From positions 2,987-38,469 of the forward strand of contig NW_004087000.1 in the NCBI RefSeq assembly GCF_000220395.1: 35,483 nt of DNA, given 5' to 3'. This document shows, one piece after another, positions 1-13,401 of the stretch. The notes under the pieces are model-generated. The model worked only from the letters and a program-made list of their open reading frames with translations. It was not told where the DNA came from and did not search any database. Both the position numbers and the translations under genes were made by a program. Each line of letters opens with the position of its first letter. The first letter of the stretch is position 1. This DNA is from Ichthyophthirius multifiliis. Taxonomy: Eukaryota; Ciliophora; Oligohymenophorea; Hymenostomatida.

Positions 1-332
1 ATATTTTATATTATTTATAATTTAAAATATAAAAATATTTATTAGATATATTTATTTTTATACTCTATTTTATATTTAAAATAATATTAATTTTTTTTAT
101 ATTTATAAATAATTTTTTATATTAAAATTTTAATTTATTTATTTATTTTTTATTTAATTATTATATTGTTTTATTGTATATTATAAATTTATCTATTTAT
201 TATTTTTTAATTATTATTATTTACATATATATAATTTTTTTCAAATATTCAATATTTTAGTTTTTTAATTTTATTTTTTTTATAAAATAATTATATATAA
301 TATAAATAAAAATAATATTTATATATTAATGT

Positions 333-3300
333 TCATATTTATTAATTTGATGTAAATTGTATTTAAGCTAAAGATTTATTTAAATATTATTAATTTTAAA
401 CAACTTAAGTATTTATTGTAAAAATTTAATTTTTTTTAAAGTTATTAGTTTATAATTAAAATTTTGGAATATTTAATATTCTATTTTATGATTCTAATAA
501 TTATCTTGCTTTATTATATTTTATTAATTACTAATGATATAATTACTTAAATTATTCTTTTTCTTTTTATAATAAACCAATGTCGACATTTTCATTTAAA
601 GTTTCAAATTATTTAACTATTTACGACAGCTTTTTTTCTCTTGAAATAGATTCTCTATTTTAAATATGTTATATATATTATAACTAATTTAATATTTATA
701 TATATATATATATATAAATATTATAAATATATATATATATATATATACAAATATATATATATTTTTATAATTATTTTTTTATTTTATTTTTTTATTTTTA
801 TATATGTATATTTATTATTTTCTTTATTATTTAAAAATATAAATAAATACAAAATCTATCCTTTTAAATTTTCTGTTATTGTTTTCATTTATTCTAAATC
901 ATCTTTACTATTTCTATTTTATATGTATATATTTTTTTTTAAAAAAAATATATTAAAAAGATAATTATTACTAATTTACAATTTTTTCCTTGTTATAAAT
1001 TTTCTTTATCTATATTTGAGAATTTTTAATATTATCCATAATATTATAGTTATTATTATTTATAAATTAACTTTAATTATTAATTTATTAACTGTTATTA
1101 TTTATATATTAGCTATTATTTATATGTCTTTAATCAATCATTTTATATAAACTATTTTTATATATAAAATAAAATAATATTTTTTAAAAAAATAACTTTT
1201 TAAATTTTAATCGAGAAGGAAATTAAGGTTTGTCTTAAGCTGGAATTGGAAATTGCTTAACTCCACTACTATAATATCCAATCTAAAAATATAAACAATA
1301 AATATTATTTAAACTTTTATCATTATTTTTTTACATCTATTTTCTAAATTATATTGCTGAATCTACTTAGTATATCATACATTTCTAACATTTCATGTTT
1401 CATTTAAACAATTTAATCGTTTTTTCTAGTTCTATATTCATTTAATTCAATAGTATAACCATCAATTTAATCATTTTTTTATTTCAAATAAAATTCAAAT
1501 TAACTTTTATTATTTTCAAGCAACTACTAATATTCTTTTTTAAATTTTCAATTATAAGTTATTATTCTTTTTCTAACTCTTATTTAGTGTTTTTTTAATA
1601 TCGTTTAATTTTTGATTATCCTATGCTTTATTTTAATTAAAATTAGGTAAATTAAACTTCAAGTTAGACTTTTCTTAAAAAAGATCTATATTTCTTTCAC
1701 AAATAATATTTTTTTCGCTTTCTCGCTTTTTTTATAATTCGTAAATTTCATTTTTTGAATAAATCTCTTTTGCATTCATCTTTTCTGTTTTATTATTTTA
1801 TTTATTTCAGAAAAATGAAAATTCAAAAAATAAACAAAAATAAATGAATATAAATTATTATATTTATACCTTTTAAAGTTATGATTTATTCTCGTAACTC
1901 AATAATTTAGCAAGTATTAGCTTCTTCTTTTTCTTTTTCATCCTTTTTTATCTATTAAATATGTTTTTTTAGTTTTTCTATTTTTTTTCTAGTTCTGCAT
2001 TTGATTTTTATACACTATCCAATTTTATAAGGGCCTCTTTTTTTTGCATTATTGCTTACAAATCTTTTGATGAACTTTTCATAAATAATCTATCTAAATC
2101 AGCATCAATACCTAATAAACTTTAAATATTATGAAGTTTTTTTTTATGTTCTTTTTAAATTTCATCGACAAATACTTTTTACATTAAAATTTCTTTGTTT
2201 AATTGTTAGATTATATCTTCATGAGTCAAATTATTTTAATCTATATCTTACAAATTTCCTTTTTATTCTTTCTAAAAATTCTTATTTTTAGAAGCTTCAA
2301 AAGTAGTTCTTTCCAAAAATTGTAGAGTATTTAAGCATTCCTCAAAATTACTCTCATGAGGATTTATACACCCAATCAAATAAATAAAGCTCTTTTAATT
2401 CATTGTATTTTATAGCATTCTTGTTATTTTCGTTTCTTTATAATTTATATTCGGATTTTTTAATGCTATCGCTTATAAACACTATATTAATTTTTTAATT
2501 TTTAATTTTTAAATAAAAAAAACCTTTCCAATTGCTTATAAAGATTAGTTTATTAATACAGATTCTTGATATTTTTAGCCTTCATTCATACTTTCTGCTA
2601 TTCTTTCAGAACCAGGTAATTCAACAAATTATACTAAAGAATTAGATATTAATACATTTTCATTTTCTTTATCTTTTATGATTATATTTAAATTAAATAT
2701 AGTATTTGATCTAGAATTTATAAAAACACCTTTATTTTCATATACTTCTCTTATTTGAAACTTTTTTATTTTAATCATTAATATATTTAGATTTTTATTT
2801 TTATTTTTACTGCATTTTTTAAAATTAAATATAATTATTCTAAATTTTCTAAAAATAGAGAAGTTAAATCTTTAACTAATATTTATCCATTTGTATTTTC
2901 ATAAAGAATTAAATTATGTTCTTCTAATTATTTTATTTATTTTTCTTTTTTGTATTATTTTTTTATTTTTTTATTTTTTGTTCAAAATAAAAATATTACC
3001 ATAATTAATTGCTTCTTTTTAATCTTTTTTTTTTTAATTAATATATTTTATACACATATATTGTAATTAAAAATACCTGAACTTAAATAAGGTTTAATTA
3101 AATCTCGAATTTTATCAAAATAAATTTCTGATAAACTTATACTTATAATTACTTGTTTTGATTTTTACATATCTTCAGCTTTTTTAAACAAATATTCGCA
3201 ACATCTTGTAATAATTCCTCTTTAATCACCTTTGTTTTTTTCTAAAATACTTTAATCATTTTAAGGAGTATAATGTTTATCTTCTCCAAATAATGTGAAT

Positions 3301-3590
3301 GATTTTCCACTGCCAGATTATCCATAAGTTATGATTAATTAATTGTTTCCTTTTAAAGCACTATCGATTGTTTGTTATCCTATTTATTAAAATATTTCCT
3401 CTTAAAGTGTGTTTTAATTAAAAATTTTTTAAAACTAAAAAGTTTATTCTTTGAATGAAGCTTTATGAGAATTAAGTTAAATTATTTTTTATGACGGATC
3501 TTTTATTATTAATTTATTTTCTTATAATTATATAATTTCTTAATCTTGATTTATAGGTTTCACTCTTAAATATTATTTAAAATTATTCAT
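333..3590 (-). CDS. Kinesin with N-terminal motor domain and coiled-coil tail
   Basis: Microtubule motor ATPase of the kinesin superfamily. The start reads MNNFKQYLRVKPINQD, the usual first beta strand (RVKPIN). The P-loop is GQSGSGKSFTLFG near residues 88-100, with Q encoded by TAA. It is followed by GIITRCCEYLF, SEIYFDKIRDL, a switch I region (INSRSN), switch II (VELPGSER) and the closing motor helices (INQSLQAIGK, YKETKITRML, then a conserved C-terminal strand). The motor ends near residue 370 and the rest is coiled coil. Nine GT-AG introns are inferred: 3024-3055, 2945-2999, 2761-2810, 2482-2523, 1785-1869, 1283-1334, 1152-1196, 914-971 and 655-850. The last is long and full of TA repeats. 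With these, the protein is about 881 residues and stops at TGA (333-335). The frame is lost three times, each time by one A, at the T-runs 1981-1988, 1590-1596 and 1536-1541 (plus strand). Switch I differs from the canonical SSRSH and switch II from DLAGSE. The subfamily was not assigned. Confidence 0.9.
697..762. repeat. TA-rich microsatellite inside a kinesin intron
   Basis: Two runs of alternating TA, broken by short AAATATTATAAA and CAAA interruptions. They lie within the 196-nt intron inferred at 655-850, which is several times longer than the other introns of that gene. Expansion of this repeat probably explains the intron's length. Confidence 0.8.
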
Positions 3591-4162
3591 TTATTATGTT
3601 TATAATTTTTTTTAGTAATTATTTTTATTTTAATGATATCAATTATTTTTTATTTTTAAATAATATAAAAAAAATGTTTTAACTTTATTTATAATAAGTT
3701 ACAATTTGAAAAATTTTTATATTTAATAAAGAAACTAGTTTTTGAATTCTAAATATATATAATGAAAAAAAATTATTAAAATACTTTTTATTTTTTAAAG
3801 AAGAATACAATAATGTATGCATAATTATATCAAATAATAATTAAATATGAGAGTATAAGTTAATTATTTATTTAATTTATAAAAAATAATAATAATAAAA
3901 TATTATTATATTTATTTAATATACAAAATAATATTGAGAAAAAATATTTTATTAAAAATTTATATATTTTATTATTCTAAAAACAATAATATTTAAATTA
4001 GTTAAATATTAATTTATTTTTTAAGATTATTATAATTTTATTTTTAATATGTACTTTTCATTAAATAAATATAATGCAAAATATTTCTATATACAATTTT
4101 TCAAAACTTAAAATTAAATATTATTTTTATTAATATGATTAATTAAATTGTATAAAAATTAA
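3591..4162. other. Intergenic A/T-rich spacer, kinesin 5' side to cyclin 3' side
   Basis: No gene, RNA or repeat was recognised. This must hold the kinesin promoter and the cyclin 3' end, but no defined motif can be picked out of the near-pure A/T sequence. Confidence 0.6.
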
Positions 4163-4902
4163 TCATTAATGTATTTTTTATTAAAAAGTAAGATTTTATT
4201 GAAATAAATTATTAATTATATTCAAAAAATTTTAAAATTACATCTAATTTATATATAATTTGTAATCAAGTAATGAAAGTAACTCAATTTATAGTAAAAT
4301 AAGTTCTTTTAAAGGAATTCCAGAAATTTTTGAAAAACAAGAATCTGTAAAAATCTCGTCTTCATAAAATTTCACACAAAGCCATAAGCATATTGCAAAC
4401 AATCTTTATACAAAATTTAAAAAATAAAATAAAATAAAATTAATTTTATTTTATAATAAAATAAATATATTATAATATTTTTCATTATGTATAAGAAAAA
4501 GAAAATTTTTAAATAGTACTTGTGTTTATTCAAAACTGTATAATTTATTTTTTTAGTTTATAATAATTTATCAATTAACATAATAGAAAAAATGAAACAG
4601 TTATCAGAACATTTTGTTAAGCTTCTTAATCTTTGCACATATATTATAAAATATATTTTTGGTTTCTTTTATGTTAAATAAAATCCAGACCATTTCAGAA
4701 AATCTAAGCTTTATAATTTAAGAATATTTTTTTAAAAAATATCTTTTTATAAATGGTTAATAACCCAATTAACTATTTATAATAAATCAAATTTTATTAA
4801 AGGTTACTCATTCTATTTTATTTTAGACAAAGAAGTAAAATCTTATTCTTATTCTTATTCTTATTCATTATTTTATATGTTACATAATTAGATTACAGAC
4901 AT
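4163..4902 (-). CDS. PHO80/P-U-type cyclin
   Basis: Regulatory partner of a cyclin-dependent kinase. Reading from ATG (4902) with TAA/TAG as Q gives about 207 residues. The cyclin-box signature is clear: PKIYFIIYVQRLRSLTKCS (the P-x-I-x-x-x-Y-x-x-R-L helix), then FIFSIMLIDKLL, VLNKHKLFAICLWLCVKFYE, EIFTDSCFSKISGIPLKEL and LLQIELLSLLDYKLYI. This order and spacing is that of the Pho80/cyclin P family. One 116-nt GT-AG intron (4404-4519, phase 2) falls exactly inside the NKHK|LFA helix, and the frame is intact across it. TGA at 4163-4165 is the first stop, so the last 30 or so low-complexity residues are uncertain. The N-terminus carries an E-Q dipeptide repeat encoded by a hexanucleotide microsatellite. 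The partner kinase and role (cell cycle or phosphate-type signalling) cannot be told from sequence. Confidence 0.85.
4839..4866 (-). repeat. Hexanucleotide repeat coding for (Glu-Gln)n in the cyclin
   Basis: On the plus strand this is about 4.5 copies of TCTTAT. On the coding strand it reads GAA TAA, i.e. alternating Glu and Gln near residue 15 of the cyclin. Because TAA is sense here, the microsatellite is translated. Confidence 0.8.
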
Positions 4903-5570
4903 TATTTTATTAAATATTTTTTTTAATTTTTAATTCTTTTTTATATATTTTTTTGATATTTTTAAAATATTAAAAAAATATATTATATTATTATATGGTT
5001 TTAATTAATTATTAATAAATATAATATTACTTTTTATGGTTTATAATAAAAATATTTAAATTTTATATAATTTCATTTCGATTCATTAATTATTATATTT
5101 AATGTTTTATTAATTAGCAAACGAAATGATTATTTTTTTATAGTTTTTTTTTTGTTATAATATTGCAATCAAATATTATAAAAATAATTTATATTTATTA
5201 ATTTAATGAATATGTTTAAGTTAAATTAATTTCTGATATAAAATAATTAATAATATGAAATTTTATTTATAAATTTTATTTTATAATAAATATGTATTTT
5301 ATCATTTTCGAATATCACATACAAAGATATAAAAATTATTTTTATATTTCTATATAAATATTTTAATATTTATTTTTTTAATAATAAATATAAATATAAA
5401 TAATAAAATTAGTATATCAAACAGATTTAGATATAATAAGTATATACGTAATAAAAAAATAAAAATAGAAATAAAAATAAATTTTTGAAATAAATTTTAA
5501 TACCAAAAAAGCAATCCTTTTATTAATTAAAAAAAATTAATAAAAGAATTAAATAAAAAAATATTTATTA
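4903..5570. other. Intergenic spacer between divergent cyclin and rabconnectin genes
   Basis: Divergent promoter region of about 670 bases. It is A/T-rich throughout and holds no ORF with protein-like composition, no RNA gene and no repeat beyond short A/T tracts. Confidence 0.6.
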
Positions 5571-8500
5571 ATGTCTGAGAAAGTTTAAGTAAATACATAA
5601 AATAGATATAAAAAAGTAAAAATTTTAATATATGATCGTTTGACATATTTGCTTTTAATATCTAAAGAGAAAATAATTTTTTTTACATCAGAATTATTAG
5701 AATAATTTTAAGTTAGAAATAATATTAATTATAAAATATTTTTTTTTTAATAATATGGATATTTTATTAAAAAAACAGACTATACGTTCATTCCATAGTG
5801 AAATATTAACAGTTGCGACAAGTAGTTCCAGAGGAATTTTATTTGTATTTTGTGAGAAAGAGTTTTATATTTTATAACCTAAATATGATTCAAATAATTT
5901 TGCTATTAGATGGTCTATAACTAATTAATAATCAATAAATGAAGCAATTTATGATGGATATTCATCTTTTGATGGTAATATTTATATATATTATTTTAAT
6001 TTTAAAAATATTAAATTTATTTTTTATTGCTTTTTATACAGATTAATATCTTATTACTTGTTCTAAAAATTCTATAAAGATATGGAATGTTATATTTTCT
6101 ACTTAAAATGTAAATAATAAAAAATATATTATTATTTAATATATAAAATATTAGAGTGAATAAAGTGTTTTAAAAATAAAAATAATTTTTAATTTAGAAA
6201 TAAAAGAAAGTGTTTAAAATGTCAAATTCTCACCAGGTAAAAATAAAATATTAAAAAAAATTAAAATTAAAAAAGACTCGCGATTTTTCACAACAATGTC
6301 TGAAATATCAACAATAATATTCGTTTGGGATTTTTTAAAAATTTTGGACTCTAGTTCTTAATATTTACAAGAAGGAGAAAGCAGTTAAGTAACAAATATA
6401 CAAAATATTGCTCTAAGACACGAGAATGGCATATAAACACACAAGTTTAGAGACAGTATAAAATCTCCAAATTAAAGATTTGGTCCAAATACTATAGTAT
6501 CAGTAGATGTTTAAGGTATAATGAAGGTTTGGTAAGAATCTCCAGAAAAGGAAGAATTTAGTTTTTTCCATTTACATACAATTTATTTAGATAAAATATA
6601 GTAAATAAATTAATTATCTATGTCATTTGTATACTTCTCAACAAATTATGCTAAAAAGGATCTTGGGTATAATTACTAAAAAATTGAAGAAGATACATAT
6701 GGTTTAGGATTAATTGAAAAAAATGAATATAATTCCTTAGATTGGATAGTTGTATTAAAAGACTTTTCTATAGATTTAATTAGAATTTCAAATCTCAGAA
6801 ATCTTTCAAAAAATTCACATTAAGAAATATATGCAAGTTTTGATGTATTTTAATTTATAAATAAATATATAAAAATTTTATATATATTTAAAAGAATCCT
6901 AAATTATTAAAACACATGAGAATATTGTTTTACGCATAATAAGTAAGATATAAAGATTATGAATACTTAAATTTATATGGATTAGATTATCTAGGAAATT
7001 TAGTAAAAGTTTAATAATAGCTAGTAATATATATAAATAAATATTTATTATAAATATAGAATAAATATATATAATATTTTGTTATAAATATATATAAATT
7101 TATATAAATTTATATATTTATATATTTATATATTTATATATTTATATATATTTATTAAAAAATAGAATCATTCTTGTGAAATAAAAATTTTATTTACAAA
7201 TAAAAACTATATGGATAGATCGTACATTTTTCTTATGATTAATAATAAGATAGTATTTTGACAATTGACTAAAATAATAATTTATGTTATTAAAAATCTC
7301 CATAATAAAAAATATTTCCTAAAAATTATGATTATTTATCAGAAGAAGGTTAATGGTAATGGAACTTTGTATCAAAATTAGATAAAATAAAGAAGGTAGA
7401 GCATTTTAACAATAACGTTTTTATATTTGATGATAAAATGTGCAATATGGAGATAATGCAATTAAATTATTAAGATGATTGTATGAATTATTAATATTTT
7501 AATATTGAAAAATATTCAAAAGAAATATTCGGAAATTTTTATATTAATAACAATTAAAGAAAATTTGATTATATGATAAAACTATTAAAAAAATATATAA
7601 ATGATTAAAAATAAATGATTTTAATATTTATAATAAATCCTGAAAATACTTCCAAGTTTTACGCAATAAAGTTAATTGTAAATTCAGACATTTTTATAAA
7701 TGCAAACAGTTTTGAAATAAAAATTATTTATAACTACCATTTAGAAGAAGATTTTTAAAAATTTAAAATATACAAATTTTAAGAAGAAGATTTCTCTTTT
7801 AAATTATAAATTCGTAAATAAAAGTAAATCAGCTTTTATGATATTAATAATTAAAACGTTTAAAAAACCCTTCAGATAAATAAGTCGTATCCTATTAAAT
7901 ACTGTGCATGGGTTAATACAACTCCTGAACTATATTATATTATCAACTTTGATAACGAAATAGAGTTTTACAAACAAAATAGTGAGATACTAACAAAATT
8001 TAATCTAAAAAACTTTCTTTTTAGTGTCGACCATAAACTTTATGATGTGGCATAAGTTCGAATACTAGTAAAACATTATTTTGAGGATAATTTTATATTA
8101 GCTGTAGAGAATTATATAATGTTATTTAACCTATAATTTAATAAAAGGAAATAATGTTTTTAAATTAACTTTATTTAAAAAGACGGAAACATATTATATT
8201 TTAAGAGAATTTCTCGATTTTCAAATCCAAAAAAATATGATATTTATGTAACAAAAAATTAATCTATAATTTTAAAAACAAACGAAAATATACATAGATT
8301 TAACGGATTTTTCGAAGATTAAATTATTTCTTTAAACCACGTTAACAATTATATTCCTTTACCTGAAAACTTTTACAGAAAAATTGTTTCTTCTTTTTAA
8401 ATAATACCACATCATCATCCTGAATTTATTTATGAAATACTCTCTATGGGAAATTTCGAATTAGCTGAAATTATTTTACATAAATGTCTTTAAAGTTTAA

Positions 8501-11500
8501 AAGAAAAAGGATACATTTCTTCAAAATTTTCTATTAATATTGAAAGATTAGGTGATCTCTTCGAAAAAGCAACATCCTAAACTTTAAATATAGAATAGGA
8601 ATTTTAAGAAAATACTTTGAATTTAGTCAGATATAATACTATTTATGCACCCGATACTTAACCTGTTATAATATAGAATGAAATTGTAAACAGTATTAAC
8701 CTTGCTGTTGAAAATGAAAATTAAAAACCTTTTTTAGAAATACTTTAAAATATTCTTTAATCAGAAAAGTAATGCTTTAATTTAAATGAAAATGACCCTG
8801 TATTTTTGGAAACTTTAGTAGAATATATGTTTTATTAGAAACAAAATAAAAGAACTTTGGACTTTTTTGGAGCCCTTTTTTTATTTTATGTTCGTGTATT
8901 TAACATTATGAGATTTCATGTAGCAAATAAATCTAAAATAAAAGCACTTTAAACAAAAGAAATTGTTTGGGCCTTCCATTCAGACCAAAAAGAATCTCTA
9001 GTTTAAGAATGCATTGATAAAATACTTCTTTAGAAAGGTCCAAATAGTTTATCTTGGGATTTATTAAAAAGATATTGTGTAGTTTTATGGTATTTTTTTT
9101 AAAAAAATATTTAATTATGTTTATTATATTTAAACAAAATTACTAAAAATAATAAAGGCACGATAATTTAGAATAAATAAGATCTTACATAGAAAAAATA
9201 GCATAAATAGCTTATACAAAAACTAAAGATCCTAGTAATGCAGTTTTATGGTATTTATTATTAGGTAAAAAAAACATTTTAGCCCTTCTATACAAGAAAG
9301 AAATAGACGCGAAATGCCAAGCAATATACAAGTTATTATAGAACAACTTTAACGATCCAAAGAATAAAAACATAGCAAATAAAAACGCAATGGTTCTTTT
9401 ATAAAAAAAGCAATATGAAATGTGTGCAGGGTTTTTCCTTTTAGGAGGATTTCTATAAGATGCAGTGGATATTATGATTGAAAAATTAGAAGATATTTAA
9501 TTAGCTGTACTTGCTTGCAGATTATTTGAAAACGATAAAGAAAAGCCTATTTTTAGAAAACTCATTCAAGAATATTTTATTAAAACAGGAAAACTTACTA
9601 ATGATATATTTCTTTAACATATAGGATTTAATATGCTAAACGAACATGTAAATTCTGTTAATTCTTTATACGATTTTTCTTTTGATAACAATTAATCTAC
9701 TCAGTTATTTTTTTAATATAAATATAATTTTAAATATTTTTATTTTTTTAAGATTTGCTGCTGGAGGAAAAAAAATATGTTTAACTTGGTCTGCTAAATT
9801 TGAACCAGAATTAAGCTTCTTTCATCCTTCAGCGATTATTTTGGCTAATAAATTAAGAGATTCTTTAAAAGTGAAAAGAGAATTAGAAAACGCAAAATAA
9901 AAAAATGAATAATAAAGCGATATTTTTGATGATTTCTGGGGGGATGATAATGATCTTATGAAAGAAGATAAAAAATAAAATAAAGAACCAGAAGTTTATC
10001 TAAAAGAAAATCTAAAAGCTCATTTTATTTATGCTTAAGAATTTTATCTTAACATAAACTAACCAATAATGGGTTTAATATTTTATAAAACGTACAAAAA
10101 CTAAATACAAATTGATGAATGTAAAAAAAAAAAAATATAAAAAAAGTATATATAAAAAACATAGAAAGCAATCATCTCTTAAATAAATTAGTTTCTAAAA
10201 ATTTAGATTATTTAATTGAATAAGCTTTAGCTGACAATAATCAAGATCGCTATTTTCAAAATTTACTCCAAGATATATTAGAACTGAGTAAATATTTAGG
10301 CTTAAGTAAAAAATAATTACAAGAATAAGTCATAAATAAAATTGAAAATATGAAAACCTTATCAATATCAATATCAATAAATATAGCCTTGAATAAGATA
10401 GACAAAGCAATTGATTTACTATGGAATTTCATGATTTAATCATAGCATTTATTTTATTATTACACACAAGATAATTCCATTAAGTTAAAAACAAGGTAAT
10501 ATTGGGCAAATGTTATTTATGCAACAAACTAAATTCACACATCAATAAAATACTTAGAAGAATCTATATTTGCAAAAGAAGATAATGTGAGAAAATAATT
10601 GGATATTCTAAAATTTTATTAAATTTTTTGTTATTTTATAGTAAATGCAGGACTTGATTAATTCCAAGAATTATGTATTTTATAAAAAGAGATTTCTGAA
10701 TTTATTGAAGTTTCAATTTTCTAATAAAAATCTTTGACAATAAAATACGTCCTTAATATTCCAAAACTTCTCGATGAGGTTAATAAAAAGCGGGAATTAA
10801 AATTTAAAGATTAAAAGGCACATAAATTTACTGATCTTTTTGCAGAAGCATTCCCTTCTAGCCCCTATTTAAATATTGATTAATATGAAAAGGATATTAA
10901 TTAAACATAAAATAATAACGAAAATAACAATAATATTGATGGAAAATATAAAATGATTCTTTTTAGTCTCTTAAGATATTTATCAGCGAAAAATTTCGAA
11001 ATAAATACTTCTAAAAGGCTTAAAGGTTGTGAAGGAGTAATGAAGGCTTAATTAGATAAAATAAATTATCTAAATGTTCTTAAATACATAGAGTTTTATG
11101 CCAAAAATCAAAAAAAAATATTAAAGGCATTAATGAAAAGATTTACTACATAAGAACAAAATCGAATTATTTAAGAAATACAAGAAATCATGAATGATTC
11201 AAATTATTATAAACACTCGTTTATTTTTAAAGATTTAGATACTTATTTTGATCCTTAAATTTTATTATAATTCAAAAGAGATATGGATTTCGATAAACTT
11301 TTTGCACATTTAAACGTAAAAATTGTGATTTAATAATATCGAAAGCCTAATCAAGAATGGTCTTAATATATAGAAAACAATAGATAATTATTATTTAAAA
11401 ATGGAATCGAATTAATTAAAATTAAATCTGAAATTATTAAAGGATGGTGTGTTAATTAACATTTAAACTCTAATCGAGAAATAATTTGTTTATGCAATAA

Positions 11501-12882
11501 ATAATTAAAGAAATATGATTTATTTGATTAACTACTTAATAAAAATAGAAATTAAGAAGGCCATATCTTAATTGATGATGTTTATTTTTATACATATTTT
11601 TTTTTTAATTATTTTTCTATTTTAAGGAATCTTCTCAATATAATGATAATTTTAGTAAAGAAGAAGTCAAAAAAATTAATAATATGTAATTAGATAATAA
11701 AGGAATTCCTATTAAATTGGCTGTAAAACTTATTTAAAATAAAATTGTTAAAAAAACTGACACTAAAAATAAAAATCCAATTACTTTAAATAGCCAAATG
11801 CATGCTTATTAAGAATGTTTTTCAGATAAAGATATTGAAGATTTGATAAAAGTAATTTAAAAAAATTAATAAGTAAATATGAAATTATTTATATAAAGAA
11901 TGGAACAAATAAAGCCTTTAATGAAGATTTTTCAAGTATAATTTCACATCCAAATTTGCCATTCTTTTTAATTGGAACTAGAGGTGCAGTTTAAGTTTGG
12001 GCATTTATTTAATTTGTTTGTGTTGCGGAATTTTAAACCTAAAATAAAGAATAAATCGTTCTTTTAAAAACTTCTCGTTTTGGAGATAAAATCGCAGGCT
12101 TAGATTCTTCTGGAAACTTTTATATGTGGAAATTCCATAAATAGTAACTTTCTTTTAATTAATATATCATTTAATTTTTCATTTATACAAAAAGTACTAA
12201 ATATTTAGGACCGTTTTACGTATTACCCACAAATAAGTAAAAACAAATAAACGATTTTTGCTTTCTTAATCATGGTTCTATAATTGCAACTATATCTAAT
12301 AATTCATTTTCTATATATGATCTATTATTAATGCCTTAAAATGTATTTTTATTTTATGTATATTTATTAACTTATTGATATCATTTTTAGAATTAATTAG
12401 AATCTAAACCTTACGGAGGTAATTTCATAAATTATTCAGAAAGCAAACACTAAATTTATTTAACTAATTCAAAAAAATGCTTGATTTAAATTTATGATTA
12501 TAAAAAAGGATAAATTACGAATTATTTAGAAGTATTTAAAAAAATTAAATCATTATTTATATTATTATATATTTAATAAAAATAGAACAATCAAAATAAC
12601 TAAAATTAAGAATATAGGTGTGTCTTATTAAACAAAAGAGAAAATGCTATTTGTGTTGGAACTAATGATGGTTATGTAAAAATATATGATTTAGATAATT
12701 GCTAATTAATAACTGAGATTCCTGCATTTAGATAAAGTATTAAAAAATATATATATAAATCTTAAAAAAAAATAGATGAAAAAAAATATAGTGCAGTTAT
12801 AACTTTACAAGAAGTATAAGATAGTCTTTTTGCAACAAGCTCTGATGGAACAATTAGTATGGTTCATCCATGTATTTTATGA
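5571..12882 (+). CDS. Rabconnectin-3 / DMXL / Rav1-like WD40 protein (V-ATPase regulator)
   Basis: Large scaffold of the RAVE/rabconnectin-3 family, which promotes assembly of the V1 and Vo sectors of the vacuolar H+-ATPase. With eleven introns (5712-5778, 5975-6041, 6237-6275, 6845-6894, 7024-7218, 9090-9157, 9704-9752, 10121-10164, 11580-11626, 11852-11898, 12343-12390) the exons total exactly 2,197 codons with no frameshift, ending at TGA (12880-12882). An N-terminal WD40 propeller shows SIKIWNV and FSPDSRFFTTMSE. The diagnostic Rav1 core follows: WAFHSDQKE near residue 995, IEKIAQIAYTKTKDPSNAVL and WYLLLGKK near 1060, CAGFFLLGGFLQDAVDI, then EKLEDIQLAVLACRLFE. The C-terminal propeller starts near residue 1900 (HPNLPFFLIGTRG, GLDSSGNFYMW, GTNDGYVKIYD), as in DMXL. 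It is shorter than animal DMXL (about 3,000 residues) and longer than yeast Rav1. The start at 5571 adds a first exon that continues the propeller; the ATG at 5755 lies inside intron 1. Confidence 0.93.
7085..7155. repeat. TATATTTA-type tandem repeat in the longest rabconnectin intron
   Basis: Roughly 10-nt units of TATATATTTA repeated head to tail, within the intron inferred at 7024-7218 (195 nt). As in the kinesin gene, the only long intron of this gene is the one with the repeat. Confidence 0.75.
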
Positions 12883-13401
12883 AAAAAAATATATTCATAA
12901 ATATATAAATACAAAAAATATTTATAAATAGCAATATATATTAAAAATTTCATATTTTTTTTTGTTTAATGATTAATAAGTAAATATTTAATTCTTTTTA
13001 TAGTTTATTAATAAGAATATAAATGAAATTAAATAACTTTTGTTATTTCATTTTTTTTTTTTGAAATATATAAACAATATAATAATTCAAACGAAAATTT
13101 ATATCCAATAATTTCCAATTAAAATAAACATTCTAAACAAAAATTAAAATATTTTGGGTTTCAATAAATTCTTTAAAAATATTTAATTCTATTAATTATA
13201 TTTGAGAAAACTTTTGTCCAAAGAAAATTTCGTTCGAAAAACAATAATAATATACAAATTATATAAAAACGATTGGAAGATAAATAAAATCAATAGAAGA
13301 TATATTAATATTTTATACCAACTTAATATAAAAAATATATAATAGTAATTTTATAATATAATTAAAAAATTAATATATAAGCATAAAAAAAATTAGATTA
13401 T
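12883..13401. other. Spacer downstream of rabconnectin gene, no gene resolved
   Basis: Mostly A/T. From about 13050 to 13300 the G+C rises and both strands stay open under the ciliate code. The plus frame contains patches such as LLSKENFVRKT and the minus frame patches such as FSNEIFFGQKFSQ. Neither has a recognisable family or a clean start, so no gene is called. It could be a 5' extension of the weak ORF that follows. Confidence 0.4.

Noticed and set aside
1-332. Possible further exons beyond the kinesin stop
   Set aside because: The sequence is near-pure A/T with no protein-like composition. The kinesin frame meets TGA at 333-335 after a coherent coiled-coil tail, so no gene is called.
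4592-4999. Plus-strand TGA-free frame starting MKQLSEHFVKLL
   Set aside because: It is antisense to the cyclin, whose minus-strand reading gives an unmistakable cyclin box with a correctly phased intron.
9682-9900. Short plus ORF beginning MITINLLSYFF
   Set aside because: Its start lies out of frame just before and within a rabconnectin intron (9704-9752); its second half is simply a rabconnectin exon.
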